Shown: piece after piece, positions 1 through 7,811 of the stretch
Position numbering within the stretch: the first letter of the stretch is position 1
How the letters are laid out: the number at the start of each line of letters is the position of its first letter
Source of the DNA: Cupriavidus sp. U2
GTDB lineage: Bacteria; Pseudomonadota; Gammaproteobacteria; Burkholderiales; Burkholderiaceae
DNA length: 47,490 bases
Direction of reading: 5' to 3'
NCBI RefSeq assembly: GCF_009663685.2
Contig: NZ_RCOG02000034.1
Coordinates: 1-47,490 of the forward strand
Made by a program: the position numbers and the translations under genes
The notes under the pieces: model-generated
The model's database searches: none
What the model was told of the DNA's origin: nothing
What the model saw: the letters and a program-made list of their open reading frames with translations, nothing else

Positions 1-239
1 AGGCCTTCGCACACCACGCGCAGCACTTCCTCCAGCGGCGCTTCGCGCCACAGCGCCAGCGCCATCACGTAATACACCACTGCCGGCGCGGGCAGCAGCC
101 GCTCCCGCTGGCTGGCCTTGCCGGTCTCGGCCAACACTTCTTCGATCAACGTCCGTGGACACACGCTGGCCAGCACCCCGGCGCTGATCAAATGCGCAAC
201 GTCAACTCTCGACGGCAGCGTCTTGCGTGTTCTGGCCAT
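1..239 (-). CDS. IS4-family transposase, N-terminal part (runs off window)
   Basis: The minus strand from the ATG at 239 reads MARTRKTLPSRVDVAHLISA, then a region ending VVYYVMALALWREAPLEEVL. This matches the N-terminal domain found in IS4-family transposases (family recognition from memory). About 79 residues are present; family members are usually over 400 residues, so the catalytic DDE domain is outside the window. The putative ribosome-binding purines just upstream lie in one arm of the palindrome at 243-272. Whether the complete gene is functional cannot be judged here. Confidence 0.75.
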   Translation of the reverse strand, partial: MARTRKTLPSRVDVAHLISAGVLASVCPRTLIEEVLAETGKASQRERLLPAPAVVYYVMALALWREAPLEEVLRVVCEG

Positions 240-242
240 CAC

Positions 243-272
243 CCTCATCCATTGAAGCTTCGATGGATGAGG
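243..272. repeat. 30-bp near-perfect palindrome upstream of the IS4 transposase
   Basis: The arms CCTCATCCAT and ATGGATGAGG are exact reverse complements. The central ten bases, around a HindIII-like AAGCTT, are palindromic except for one pair. In RNA this would form a strong hairpin. The minus-strand copy contains the GATGAGG purines just before the transposase ATG, so a transcript entering from flanking DNA would hide the start region. That is inference by analogy with read-through protection in other insertion sequences. Confidence 0.7.
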
Positions 273-291
273 ATTATGGCTTTAAAAATAC

Positions 292-306
292 TATCTGAAC
301 AGTATT
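292..306. repeat. IS4 terminal inverted repeat, copy A
   Basis: TATCTGAACAGTATT is the exact reverse complement of 47186-47200. The two copies are the outer ends of same-orientation IS4 elements at the two edges of the window. The true repeat may be a few bases longer, but the flanks diverge immediately outside it. Confidence 0.7.
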
Positions 307-1322
307 GGGGCAAGGAGTCGATCGCGTTGGAGATACGCACGCCGGCCGGGCGCGCGGTGCTGGAGCGGCTGATTTCAAAAGCCCAGGTGCTGGTGCACAA
401 TTTTCGCCCCGACTTTGCCGAGGCCCATGCGCTGAACTACGACGCGGTGCGGCGCATCAACCCGACGCTGGTGCATTACATGGTCAGCGCCTTCGGTGAG
501 CAGAGCGACTACCGGCTCAGGCCCTCGGTCGACAGCGTGGTGCAGGGCATGACGGGGGCCTTTTATGCCAGTGGCGAGGCCGGGGACCCACCGGTCCGCA
601 TCGGCTTGCCGATCATCGATGTGGCGTCCGGCATGTGCGGCGCTTTGGGCGTGCTGGCCGCGGTGATGCACCGGCAGCAGACCGGCCTGGGGCAGCGCGT
701 GGAGCTGTCGCTGGTGGACACCATGTTCAATTTCATGGCGAGCAAGGTGGGTGAATATGCGATTGAGCAGCGCGAGCCGATTCGCTCGGTGAACCTGCCG
801 ATTGCCGTGCCGAGCCGGCACTTTCGCGGCACCGACGGTGCCTGGTTCAGCGTGTCGGTGGTCAATGAAGCGGCGTTCAAGCGGTTTTGTGGCGTCATCG
901 AGCGGCCCGAGTGGCTCACCGATCCGCGTTACCAGCGCAACGCCGCGCGCATTGCCAACCGGCCGGCGCTGCTGGCCGAACTGGAGTCGATTTTCATCAC
1001 CCGTCCGGCGGCCACCTGGTTGGCCGCCTTCGCGACGGCCGACGTTCCCTGTGGCCCGGTGAACACGGTGTCCCAGGCCATGGCCGACCCGGTGCTGGCC
1101 GCCCGCTTTGTCGAGCATCCGGCGCTGCCGGGCCTGCCGCTGATCCCCTTTCCAGCGCAGCTCGCCGCGGGCATGCGCCGACCCGACGCCATGGCGCCAC
1201 CGCCCAAGCTGGGCGAGCACAGCCGGAACATTCTCGGCGAGCTGGGTTACAGCCCGGCCGAGGTGGATCAATTCGTGAAAGACGGCGTGGTGGCACCCGA
1301 ATTGAACCATCGTCATCAGTAG
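307..1322 (+). pseudogene. family III (CaiB/BaiF) CoA-transferase, 5'-truncated by IS4
   Basis: Recognisable CoA-transferase sequence starts at GKESIALEIRTPAGRAVL, which corresponds to roughly residue 65-70 of intact family members. The normal start and first nucleotide-binding segment are missing exactly where the IS4 end stops. The rest is intact: VLVHNFRPDF, the segment VRIGLPIIDVASGMCG with the family's catalytic aspartate, and a normal C-terminus near LGELGYSPAEVDQF. The open frame runs back into the IS (to 192), but that part is antisense to transposase and not meaningful. Family III enzymes move CoA between acyl-CoAs and carboxylic acids. This copy heads the operon to 7574 and is probably inactive, with the second copy at 3351 perhaps compensating. 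IS-driven transcription of the downstream genes is possible. Confidence 0.85.
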
Positions 1323-1351
1323 ATCCCCCAACTTTTACAGGAGCGCCAGGC

Positions 1352-2134
1352 ATGTCGGACCAGGAAGTCATTTACGAAGTCAAGAACTTCGTCGCCACCA
1401 TCACCATCAACCGGCCCAAGACGCTCAATGCCTTCACCGGTGACACGATCAAGGACATGGAGCGGCTGCTGGCCCAGGCCGGCAACGACCCGAAGGTCGG
1501 CGTGATCGTGCTGACCGGCACCGGCGAGCGCGCCTTTTGCGTCGGCGGCGATGTCAACTGGGAAAAGGGCGAAGGCGGCAAGAGCGGCCTGCAGGACCTG
1601 GAGTTCAACTTCAACCGCCAGATCGCCGAATGCCCCAAGCCGGTGATCGCGCGGGTCAACGGCTATGCCATTGGCGCCGGCCACCACATCGCCTACTTTT
1701 GTGACTTCACGATTGCCGCCGAGCACGCGATCTTCGGTCAGAACGGGCCCCGCGTCGGCTCGCCGGCGGGTGGCTACATCGTCGCGCACGCGGCCAACGT
1801 GCTGGGCCACAAGCGGGCGCGCGAGCTGTGGATGCTGTGCCGCCGCTACAGCGCGCAGCAAGCCTTTGACTGGGGTCTGGCCAACGCGGTGGTGCCGATG
1901 GCTCAGCTCGACGCGGAGGTGCGGAAGTATTGCGACGAACTGCTGTCGCTCTCCCCCACCTGCCTGAAGATTGTCAAGCGTTCGTTCTACCACCACATGG
2001 CCCCGATCATGGGCCGGGACATGAACGACCTGATCCAGGAAGTGGCGCCCAACTATTTCAACACCGGCGAGCAACAGGAAGGGGCCAGCGCTTTTCTGGA
2101 AAAACGCAAGCCCGATTTCAGCAAATTCCGTTGA
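1352..2134 (+). CDS. crotonase-family protein, MenB/BadI-like
   Basis: This 260-residue enoyl-CoA hydratase/isomerase superfamily protein starts at ATG 1352 behind a CAGGAG site. Oxyanion-hole segments are visible at AFCVGGDVNW and the GYAIGAGHH region. Overall it resembles MenB and 2-ketocyclohexanecarboxyl-CoA hydrolase (BadI): FGQNGPRVGS, KRARELWMLCRRYSAQQA and the ending KRKPDFSKF all fit that branch. MenB and BadI carry a conserved Asp in the GS-x-D segment; here it reads GSPAGG, so that residue appears to be Ala. Hydrolytic ring opening or a hydratase reaction on a CoA ester is plausible. Exact chemistry is uncertain because of the substitution. It sits between CoA-transferase and acyl-CoA dehydrogenase genes, consistent with a beta-oxidation-like route. 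Confidence 0.8.
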   Translation: MSDQEVIYEVKNFVATITINRPKTLNAFTGDTIKDMERLLAQAGNDPKVGVIVLTGTGERAFCVGGDVNWEKGEGGKSGLQDLEFNFNRQIAECPKPVIARVNGYAIGAGHHIAYFCDFTIAAEHAIFGQNGPRVGSPAGGYIVAHAANVLGHKRARELWMLCRRYSAQQAFDWGLANAVVPMAQLDAEVRKYCDELLSLSPTCLKIVKRSFYHHMAPIMGRDMNDLIQEVAPNYFNTGEQQEGASAFLEKRKPDFSKFR

Positions 2135-2187
2135 AGGATATGCGCACTCCAGCCGGCGCTGCCCGGCTGGATCTCTAGAGATTGAAC

Positions 2188-3345
2188 ATGACGAACCAAG
2201 AACGCCATCCCGAGTTGCGCCAGGCACTGCGCGATCTCTTCAAACGCTTCCCCGATGAGTATTTTCGCAAGATAGACGACGCCCGTGCCTACCCCGAGGC
2301 GTGTGTCGACGCGCTGACCCGGGCCGGCTGGCTGGCGGTGATGATTCCGCAGGAATACGGCGGCGCCGGCCTGGGTCTGGCCGAAGCCTCGGTGGTGATG
2401 GAAGAGGTCAACCGCTGCGGCGGCAACGCCGGCGCCTGCCACGGCCAGATGTACAACATGGGCACCTTGCTGCGCCACGGCTCGGAAGCACAAAAGCGCC
2501 TCTACCTGCCCAGAATCGCCAGCGGCGATCTGCGGCTGCAGTCCATGGGCGTGACCGAGCCGACCACGGGCACCGACACCACCAAGATCAAGACCACCGC
2601 CGTCAAGCGGGGCGACCGCTATGTGGTCAATGGCCAGAAAGTCTGGATCTCGCGCATCCAGCACTCCGACCTGATGATTTTGCTGGCGCGCACCACCCCG
2701 CTGGCCGAGGTCAAGCGCAAATCCGAAGGCATGTCGATCTTCATCGTTGACCTGCACCAGGCGATTGGCAAAGGCATGACGGTGAACCCAATCCGCAATA
2801 TGGTCAACCACGAGACCAATGAGCTGTTTTTCGACAACCTCGAAATCCCGGCCGAGAACCTGATCGGCGAGGAGGGCAAAGGTTTCAAGTACATCCTGGA
2901 CGGCCTCAACGCCGAGCGCACCCTGATCGCCGCCGAGTGCATCGGCGACGCCCGCTGGTTCGTCGAGCGCAGTGCCCGCTATGCCCGCGAGCGCCGCGTG
3001 TTTGACCGCCCGATCGGGCAGAACCAGGGCGTGCAGTTCCCGCTGGCCGAAGCCCACATCGAGACCGAAGCCGCCGACCTGATGCGCTGGCGTGCCTGCG
3101 AACTGTTCGACGCCCACCAACCCTGCGGGGCCGAGGCCAATATGGCCAAGTACCTGGCAGCCAAAGCCTCCTGGGAGGCGGCCAACACCGCCATTCAGAC
3201 ACACGGCGGTTTTGGCTTTGCCTGCGAATTTGACGTCGAGCGCAAGTTCCGCGAAACCCGGCTGTACCAGGTGGCGCCGATCTCCACCAACCTGATCCTG
3301 AGCTACGTGGCCGAGCACGTGCTCGGGCTGCCACGTTCATTCTGA
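2188..3345 (+). CDS. acyl-CoA dehydrogenase
   Basis: This is a 385-residue FAD-dependent acyl-CoA dehydrogenase. The ATG at 2188 is preferred over an in-frame TTG at 2182. The family order is visible: N-terminal helical domain (AGWLAVMIPQEYGGAGLGLA), the FAD-contacting VTEPTTGTDT followed by KVWISRIQHSD, then a C-terminal helical domain with RRVFDRPIGQNQGVQFPLAE and the QTHGGFGFACEFDVERKFR region. Members oxidise acyl-CoA to 2-enoyl-CoA and pass electrons to ETF. No ETF gene is present nearby, so a housekeeping ETF would be needed. It is co-directional with its neighbours. The substrate is not evident; the crotonase upstream suggests a cyclic or branched acyl-CoA. Confidence 0.92.
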   Translation: MTNQERHPELRQALRDLFKRFPDEYFRKIDDARAYPEACVDALTRAGWLAVMIPQEYGGAGLGLAEASVVMEEVNRCGGNAGACHGQMYNMGTLLRHGSEAQKRLYLPRIASGDLRLQSMGVTEPTTGTDTTKIKTTAVKRGDRYVVNGQKVWISRIQHSDLMILLARTTPLAEVKRKSEGMSIFIVDLHQAIGKGMTVNPIRNMVNHETNELFFDNLEIPAENLIGEEGKGFKYILDGLNAERTLIAAECIGDARWFVERSARYARERRVFDRPIGQNQGVQFPLAEAHIETEAADLMRWRACELFDAHQPCGAEANMAKYLAAKASWEAANTAIQTHGGFGFACEFDVERKFRETRLYQVAPISTNLILSYVAEHVLGLPRSF

Positions 3346-3350
3346 AAGCC

Positions 3351-4532
3351 ATGACCATGCGCCCATTGGAAGGAATGTTGATCGTCACGCTGGAGCACGC
3401 GATTGCCGCGCCGTTCTGCACCCGTCAGCTCGCGGACCTCGGCGCGCGGGTCATCAAGGTCGAGCGCCCGGGTGAAGGCGACTTCGCCCGCGCCTACGAC
3501 ACCCGGGCCCACGGCCTGGCCTCGCACTTCGTCTGGTGCAACCGCTCCAAGGAAAGCCTGACACTCGACCTCAAGCATCCCGGCGCCCGTGCCGTGTTGC
3601 AAAAGCTGGTCGAGCGGGCCGACGTGCTGGTGCAGAACCTGGCGCCCGGCGCCGCCACGCGCATGGGACTGGACCACGCCAGCCTGGCGCCGGTCCATCC
3701 GCGCATCGTGGTGTGCGACATTTCGGGCTACGGCGACGGCGGGCCCTACACCGAGAAAAAAGCCTACGACCTGCTGATCCAGAGCGAAGCCGGTTTCGTG
3801 TCGGTGACCGGCACGCCGGAGCAGCCGTCCAAGGCCGGCCTGTCGATTGCCGACATCGCCGCCGGCATGTACGCCTACAGCAGTGTTCTGGCCGCCCTGC
3901 TGGAGCGCGGCCGCACCGGTCGTGGCCAACGGCTCGAAATCTCCATGCTCGAAGCCATGTCCGAATGGATGGGCTTCCCGCTCTACTACACGCTGGACGG
4001 CCAGCCGCCGCCGCCGCGCGCTGGCGCCTCGCACGCCGCCATTTACCCCTACGGCCCCTTTACCTGCGGCGACGGCAAGCAGGTGGTGCTGGCGGTGCAG
4101 CACGACCGCGAATGGGCCACTTTCTGCAACCAGGTGCTGCAACTGCCCGATCTGGCCACCCGGTACCTGGGCAACGCCAAGCGACTGGCCCAACGCGAGA
4201 CATTGCGCGGCATCATCGAAGGCGTGTGCACCACCTTGACGGCGGCGCAATTGGTCGAACGGCTCGATGCGGCGCAAATCGCCAATGGCCAGCTCAATGA
4301 GCTGGCTGACCTGTGGAAGCACCCGCAATTGGCGGCGCGCGGGCGCTGGACCGGGATTGACTCGCCCGGCGGCCCATTGCCGGCGCTGTACCCGCCACAC
4401 CATCTCAGCCACGGCGAGCCACCGCCCATGGGGCCGGTGCCCGCCCTGGGAGAACACACCGAAGCCATCCTCACCGAACTCGGCTACGGCGCGCCCGACA
4501 TCGCCCGGCTGCGAGCGGACAAGGCCATCTGA
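3351..4532 (+). CDS. family III (CaiB/BaiF) CoA-transferase
   Basis: This is a full-length 393-residue enzyme, starting MTMRPLEGMLIVTLEHAIAA five bases after the dehydrogenase stop; ATG 3357 is an alternative. Family features include the N-terminal nucleotide-binding segment LADLGARVIKVERPGEGDFA, VLVQNLAPGAATRMGL, and the segment KAGLSIADIAAGMYA with the catalytic aspartate that forms acyl-anhydride intermediates. The C-terminal PALGEHTEAILTELGYG is typical. It transfers CoA between an acyl-CoA donor and a carboxylate. It lies before the MmgE/PrpD and CitE-type genes, so its product may be the CoA ester cleaved by CitE. It is not a near-identical duplicate of the truncated copy at 307. Confidence 0.92.
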   Translation: MTMRPLEGMLIVTLEHAIAAPFCTRQLADLGARVIKVERPGEGDFARAYDTRAHGLASHFVWCNRSKESLTLDLKHPGARAVLQKLVERADVLVQNLAPGAATRMGLDHASLAPVHPRIVVCDISGYGDGGPYTEKKAYDLLIQSEAGFVSVTGTPEQPSKAGLSIADIAAGMYAYSSVLAALLERGRTGRGQRLEISMLEAMSEWMGFPLYYTLDGQPPPPRAGASHAAIYPYGPFTCGDGKQVVLAVQHDREWATFCNQVLQLPDLATRYLGNAKRLAQRETLRGIIEGVCTTLTAAQLVERLDAAQIANGQLNELADLWKHPQLAARGRWTGIDSPGGPLPALYPPHHLSHGEPPPMGPVPALGEHTEAILTELGYGAPDIARLRADKAI

Positions 4533-4551
4533 GAAGAGGTGTGAACGAATC

Positions 4552-5922
4552 ATGACCCAAGACAAAACCCCGAGCGCGACGCTGGCCGCCTTTGCCGCCG
4601 GTCTGCAATTTGACGCGATCCCGACGCCGGTGCTGCGCCGCGCCGAAGACCTGTTCCTCGACTGGTACGCCTCGGCACTGGCCGGCAAGGGCGCGCGGCC
4701 GGTCGAGGCCATCGAGGCTTACGCCCGCGCCATGGGACCGGACTCGGGCCGCGCCGAAGTGTTGATCTCGCGCCGCGCCACCTCGCCCCATTTCGCCGCG
4801 ATGGTCAACGCGGCCGCCTCGCACTTCGCCGAGCAGGACGACGTGCACAACGGCTCGGTGTTCCATCCCGCGGCCGTCGTGTTCCCGGCGGCGCTGGCCA
4901 TGGCGCAAGACATCGGCGCGAGTGGCCGTGAGTTTCTGGCCGCCGTGGTGGCGGGCTATGAGGTCGGCATCCGCGTGGGCGAGTTCCTCGGCCGCTCGCA
5001 CTACCGCATCTTTCACACCACCGCCACCGCAGGCACCCTGGCCGCCGCTGCGGCCGCCGGGCGGCTGCTCAGGCTGGACGCGCCGACCATGCTGCATGCC
5101 TTCGGCAGCGCCGGCACACAAGCCGCCGGCCTGTGGGAGTTCCTGCGCGACGCGGCCGACTCCAAGCCACTGCACACCGCGCATGCGGCGTCCAGCGGTT
5201 TGGCCTGCGCCTGCCTGGCACGAAGTGGCTTGACCGGCGCGCGCCAGATTCTGGAAGGGCCGCAAGGCATGGCCGCGGGCATGTCCAGCGATGCCGATCC
5301 GGCGCGGCTCACCGACCGGCTGGGGCAGCGCTGGGCCACGGCGGATACCTCGTTCAAGTACCACGCCTCGTGCCGTCATACCCACCCCAGCGCCGACGCG
5401 CTGCTCGCGCTGATGCAAACGCATGGGCTCAAGGCCGACGATATCGCCGCGGTGACCACCCATGTGCATCAGGGCGCCATCGACGTGCTGGGCCGCGTCA
5501 CCGTGCCCGCCACCGTGCACCAGGCCAAGTTTTCGATGGGCACGGTGCTTGCGCTGGCGGTCGAGTACGGCCACGCCGGGCTGAACGAATTCGAGCAGCA
5601 TTTCCTCGCGCCGCGCGTGGCGGCCCTGCGCGATAGGGTCACGATGCAGCTGGACGCCGAGGTGGACCGGGCCTATCCGCAGCGCTGGATTGGCAAGGTG
5701 AGCGTGGCGACGCGCGATGGCCGCACGCTGAGCGCGCGCGTCGACGAGCCCAAGGGCGATCCCGGCAACACCCTGACACGCGGCGAACTGGAAGACAAGG
5801 CACAGCGCCTGGCGGCCTACGGCAAGGGCGCCACGCCGCAAGAAATGGAGGCGCTGATCGCGCGCGTCTGGACCGTGGCCGAGGCGCCGCGCATGGGCCG
5901 CTGGCTGGAAGCGCGCGCATGA
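4552..5922 (+). CDS. MmgE/PrpD family protein
   Basis: The 456-residue protein starts at ATG 4552 after an AGAAGAGG-like site. It shows the MmgE/PrpD pattern: DLFLDWYASALAGKGARPVE, the conserved HFAEQDDVHNGSVFHPAAVV, GYEVGIRVGEFLG, and KYHASCRHTHPSADALLAL near residue 270. Known members include 2-methylcitrate dehydratase (PrpD), cis-aconitate decarboxylase and iminodisuccinate epimerase, so a dehydratase, decarboxylase or epimerase acting on a di- or tricarboxylate is likely. The adjacent CitE-type and citrate-synthase-like genes favour a citrate- or citramalate-like substrate. The next gene overlaps its stop by four bases (ATGA), suggesting translational coupling. Substrate is unassigned. 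Confidence 0.88.
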   Translation: MTQDKTPSATLAAFAAGLQFDAIPTPVLRRAEDLFLDWYASALAGKGARPVEAIEAYARAMGPDSGRAEVLISRRATSPHFAAMVNAAASHFAEQDDVHNGSVFHPAAVVFPAALAMAQDIGASGREFLAAVVAGYEVGIRVGEFLGRSHYRIFHTTATAGTLAAAAAAGRLLRLDAPTMLHAFGSAGTQAAGLWEFLRDAADSKPLHTAHAASSGLACACLARSGLTGARQILEGPQGMAAGMSSDADPARLTDRLGQRWATADTSFKYHASCRHTHPSADALLALMQTHGLKADDIAAVTTHVHQGAIDVLGRVTVPATVHQAKFSMGTVLALAVEYGHAGLNEFEQHFLAPRVAALRDRVTMQLDAEVDRAYPQRWIGKVSVATRDGRTLSARVDEPKGDPGNTLTRGELEDKAQRLAAYGKGATPQEMEALIARVWTVAEAPRMGRWLEARA

Positions 5923-6758
5923 CAGCCAACACCGCCGCCCCGCGCGCCGTGCCACGCGCCTACCTCTTCGTGCCCGCCGATCGACCCGAGCGCCATGCCA
6001 AAGCCCGTGCCAGCGGAGCGGACGTGGTCATCGTCGATCTGGAAGACGCCGTGCCCCCCGAGGCCAAGGTGCGCGCGCGCGAGGCGCTGGCGGCGCAACT
6101 GGACGAAGCCACGCCGCTGGTGGTTCGCATCAATGCCGCTGGCACCCCCTGGTTTGAGGACGACCTCGAACTGTGTCGTCATCCTGGCGTGGCGGCGGTG
6201 ATGCTGCCCAAGGCCGAGGGCATCGACGCCGCCTGCACCGTGGTCGAGGCCACCTACAAGGACGTGTTGCCGATCATCGAGTCGGCGCGCGGTCTGCAGG
6301 ACATGCACAGCATTGCGCGCGTGCCGGGCGTGATTCGCCTGACTTTTGGAAGCGTCGATCTGGCGCTCGATCTGGGCATCGACTGCGCGCCCGATGGCGG
6401 GGAGACCGAGCTGCTGGCTTTCCGCTCCCAAATGGTGCTGGCTTCGCGGCTGGCCGGGCTGGCCGCGCCGGTCGATGGCGTCAGCACCGCGATCGACGAC
6501 CTGCACCGCTTGCAGGCCGACACCGAACGCGCGCGGCGACTCGGCTTTGGCGCCAAGCTGTGCATCCACCCGAAGCAGGTGCTTGCCGTTCAGGCGGTGT
6601 TCACGCCCACCCCCGAGCGGCTGGACTGGGCGCGCCGCGTCTGCGAAGCATTTGCATCGGCTGGCGGCGCCGCCGTGGCCGTGGACGGCCAGATGGTGGA
6701 CCTGCCGGTGGTCCAGCGCGCGCGCGCCGTGCTGCGCAGCGCCGGCTTGAAAGCCTGA
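5919..6758 (+). CDS. CitE/HpcH-type CoA ester lyase
   Basis: The 279-residue protein begins at an ATGA overlap with the previous stop. It has the TIM-barrel CitE pattern: RAYLFVPADRPERHAKA, DVVIVDLEDAVPPEAK (metal and acid residues), LVVRINAAGTPW, VMLPKAEG, PIIESARGL, RLTFGSVDLALDLG, AKLCIHPKQV and VDGQMVDLPVVQRA. Family members cleave malyl-CoA, citramalyl-CoA or citryl-CoA, or hydrolyse such thioesters, using Mg2+. Next to a CoA-transferase and MmgE/PrpD, an (S)-citramalyl-CoA, malyl-CoA or related 3-hydroxyacyl-CoA lyase role is reasonable. No alpha or gamma citrate lyase subunits are present, so it is not part of classical citrate lyase. Confidence 0.9.
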   Translation: MTANTAAPRAVPRAYLFVPADRPERHAKARASGADVVIVDLEDAVPPEAKVRAREALAAQLDEATPLVVRINAAGTPWFEDDLELCRHPGVAAVMLPKAEGIDAACTVVEATYKDVLPIIESARGLQDMHSIARVPGVIRLTFGSVDLALDLGIDCAPDGGETELLAFRSQMVLASRLAGLAAPVDGVSTAIDDLHRLQADTERARRLGFGAKLCIHPKQVLAVQAVFTPTPERLDWARRVCEAFASAGGAAVAVDGQMVDLPVVQRARAVLRSAGLKA

Positions 6759-6785
6759 TTTTCATTGACCCGACTGGAGCCCCTC

Positions 6786-7574
6786 ATGGCCCGCAAAAAC
6801 AAGCCCATCCGCTCCGACATCGCCTGGAGCACCCCCGACCGCATCGAAGTGCACGGCAAGAGCCTGCCCGACGAGATCCTCGGCCATCTCAACCTGGGTG
6901 ACATGGCCTTCCTGCAGATCCTCGGGCGCATGCCGACGCCGCAGGAATCAAACGTGTTCAACGCCATTGCGGTGACGCTGGTCGAGCACGGCATCACGCC
7001 GAGCGCATTGGCCGCGCGTCTGACCTACGCCGGTGCGCCCGAATCGCTGCAGGCGGCGGTGGCGGCCGGCTTGTGCGGCCTGGGCAGCGTGTTCGTCGGC
7101 AGCACCGAAGGCACCGCCAAAATGCTGTACGAGGCACTTCCGCCGGGCACCCAGGGCGCCGATCTGGAACGCATCGCCCGCGACACCGTGGCCGCCTTTC
7201 GTGCCCGCGGCCAGATCATTCCCGGGCTCGGCCATCCCTTGCACAAGCCGGTCGATCCGCGTGCCCCGCGCCTGTTCCAGATCGCCGCCGACAACGGCTT
7301 TTCTGGGGACTACATCCGGCTCGAACAACTGATCTGCGCCGAGGCCGAACGCGTCGCTGGCAAGTCGCTTCCCGTCAATGCGACCGGCGCCATCGGCGCC
7401 ATCAGCTGCGAACTCGGGCTGCCATGGAAAATCGTGCGCGGCATCGGCGTCTTCGCGCGCGCCATCGGGCTGGTGGGCCATATCCTCGAAGAGAGCCACA
7501 ACCCGATCGCGGTCGAGATCTGGCAACGTGTCGAAGACGAGGCCACCCAGCACATCAGGCCACAAGGCGCCTGA
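6786..7574 (+). CDS. citryl-CoA lyase-like protein (citrate synthase superfamily)
   Basis: The 262-residue protein starts at ATG 6786. It is shorter than citrate synthase (about 430) and resembles the stand-alone citryl-CoA lyase and the C-terminal domain of ATP-citrate lyase. Visible pieces are SDIAWSTPDRIEVHGKSLPD, LGHLNLGDMAFLQILGRMPT, and the active-site-like GLGHPLHKPVDPRAPRLFQI with its histidines. In family members this fold cleaves or forms citryl-type CoA thioesters. It closes the operon. Having it directly after a CitE-type lyase gives two mechanistically different C-C lyases side by side; one may act on a different intermediate or in the condensing direction. Downstream sequence is an IS fragment, so the operon may once have continued. 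Confidence 0.85.
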   Translation: MARKNKPIRSDIAWSTPDRIEVHGKSLPDEILGHLNLGDMAFLQILGRMPTPQESNVFNAIAVTLVEHGITPSALAARLTYAGAPESLQAAVAAGLCGLGSVFVGSTEGTAKMLYEALPPGTQGADLERIARDTVAAFRARGQIIPGLGHPLHKPVDPRAPRLFQIAADNGFSGDYIRLEQLICAEAERVAGKSLPVNATGAIGAISCELGLPWKIVRGIGVFARAIGLVGHILEESHNPIAVEIWQRVEDEATQHIRPQGA

Positions 7575-7583
7575 AGCGCCGCG

Positions 7584-7736
7584 GCTAGCGGCCGCGCTTG
7601 CCCTGCGTGGGGCGTACCACTGCATGCCACGGTCCAGCAAGATGGTCAGTGACTCTCGGGATTTGAATGCGGCGTTGTACTCGCTCCAGTTGGTGGTCTT
7701 GTCGTGGGGCTGGACTCGATTGGGCTGAAGTGACAC
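7584..7736 (-). pseudogene. IS5-family transposase N-terminal remnant
   Basis: On the minus strand from about 7736 the translation reads MSLQPNRVQPHDKTTNWSEY, then residues ending LTILLDRGMQWYAP. This is the typical start of an IS5-type transposase (KTTNW.EYN.ALK.RGSL..W.D..M.W). About 44 residues remain. The expected next motif GKRGR is present in a shifted frame (around 7587-7602) and then homology ends beside the lyase gene stop. It is a degraded scrap with a frameshift and 3' deletion, marking a past recombination between the CoA operon and the P450 operon. The remaining part of 7575-7811 shows no gene. Confidence 0.7.
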
Positions 7737-7811
7737 TCAACCACAGATCAAGCGGATTCAACGTGGACGGTGTACCTGCCTTGGGCTGGGGATTTGTTCA
7801 ACAAAACCCTT

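Larger units (their letters stand above)
1..306 (-). mobile_element. IS4-family insertion sequence, right end (copy A, partial)
   Basis: The window opens inside an insertion sequence. It holds the 5' part of a minus-strand IS4-type transposase gene (1-239), a near-perfect palindrome (243-272) and the outer end TATCTGAACAGTATT (292-306). The reverse complement of that 15-mer recurs at 47186-47200, where the opposite end of an IS4 element lies, so it is taken as the terminal inverted repeat. Coding similarity to a CoA-transferase begins immediately to the right, placing the element boundary at about 306. The rest of the element lies outside the window. Confidence 0.8.

Noticed and set aside
192..306. 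Upstream extension of the first CoA-transferase frame
   Set aside because: It is antisense to the IS4 transposase and IS end; homology starts only after 306.
3303..5955. Long minus-strand open frames opposite the CoA-transferase and MmgE/PrpD genes
   Set aside because: Antisense to well-recognised proteins, His/Arg/Gly-rich and without family similarity.
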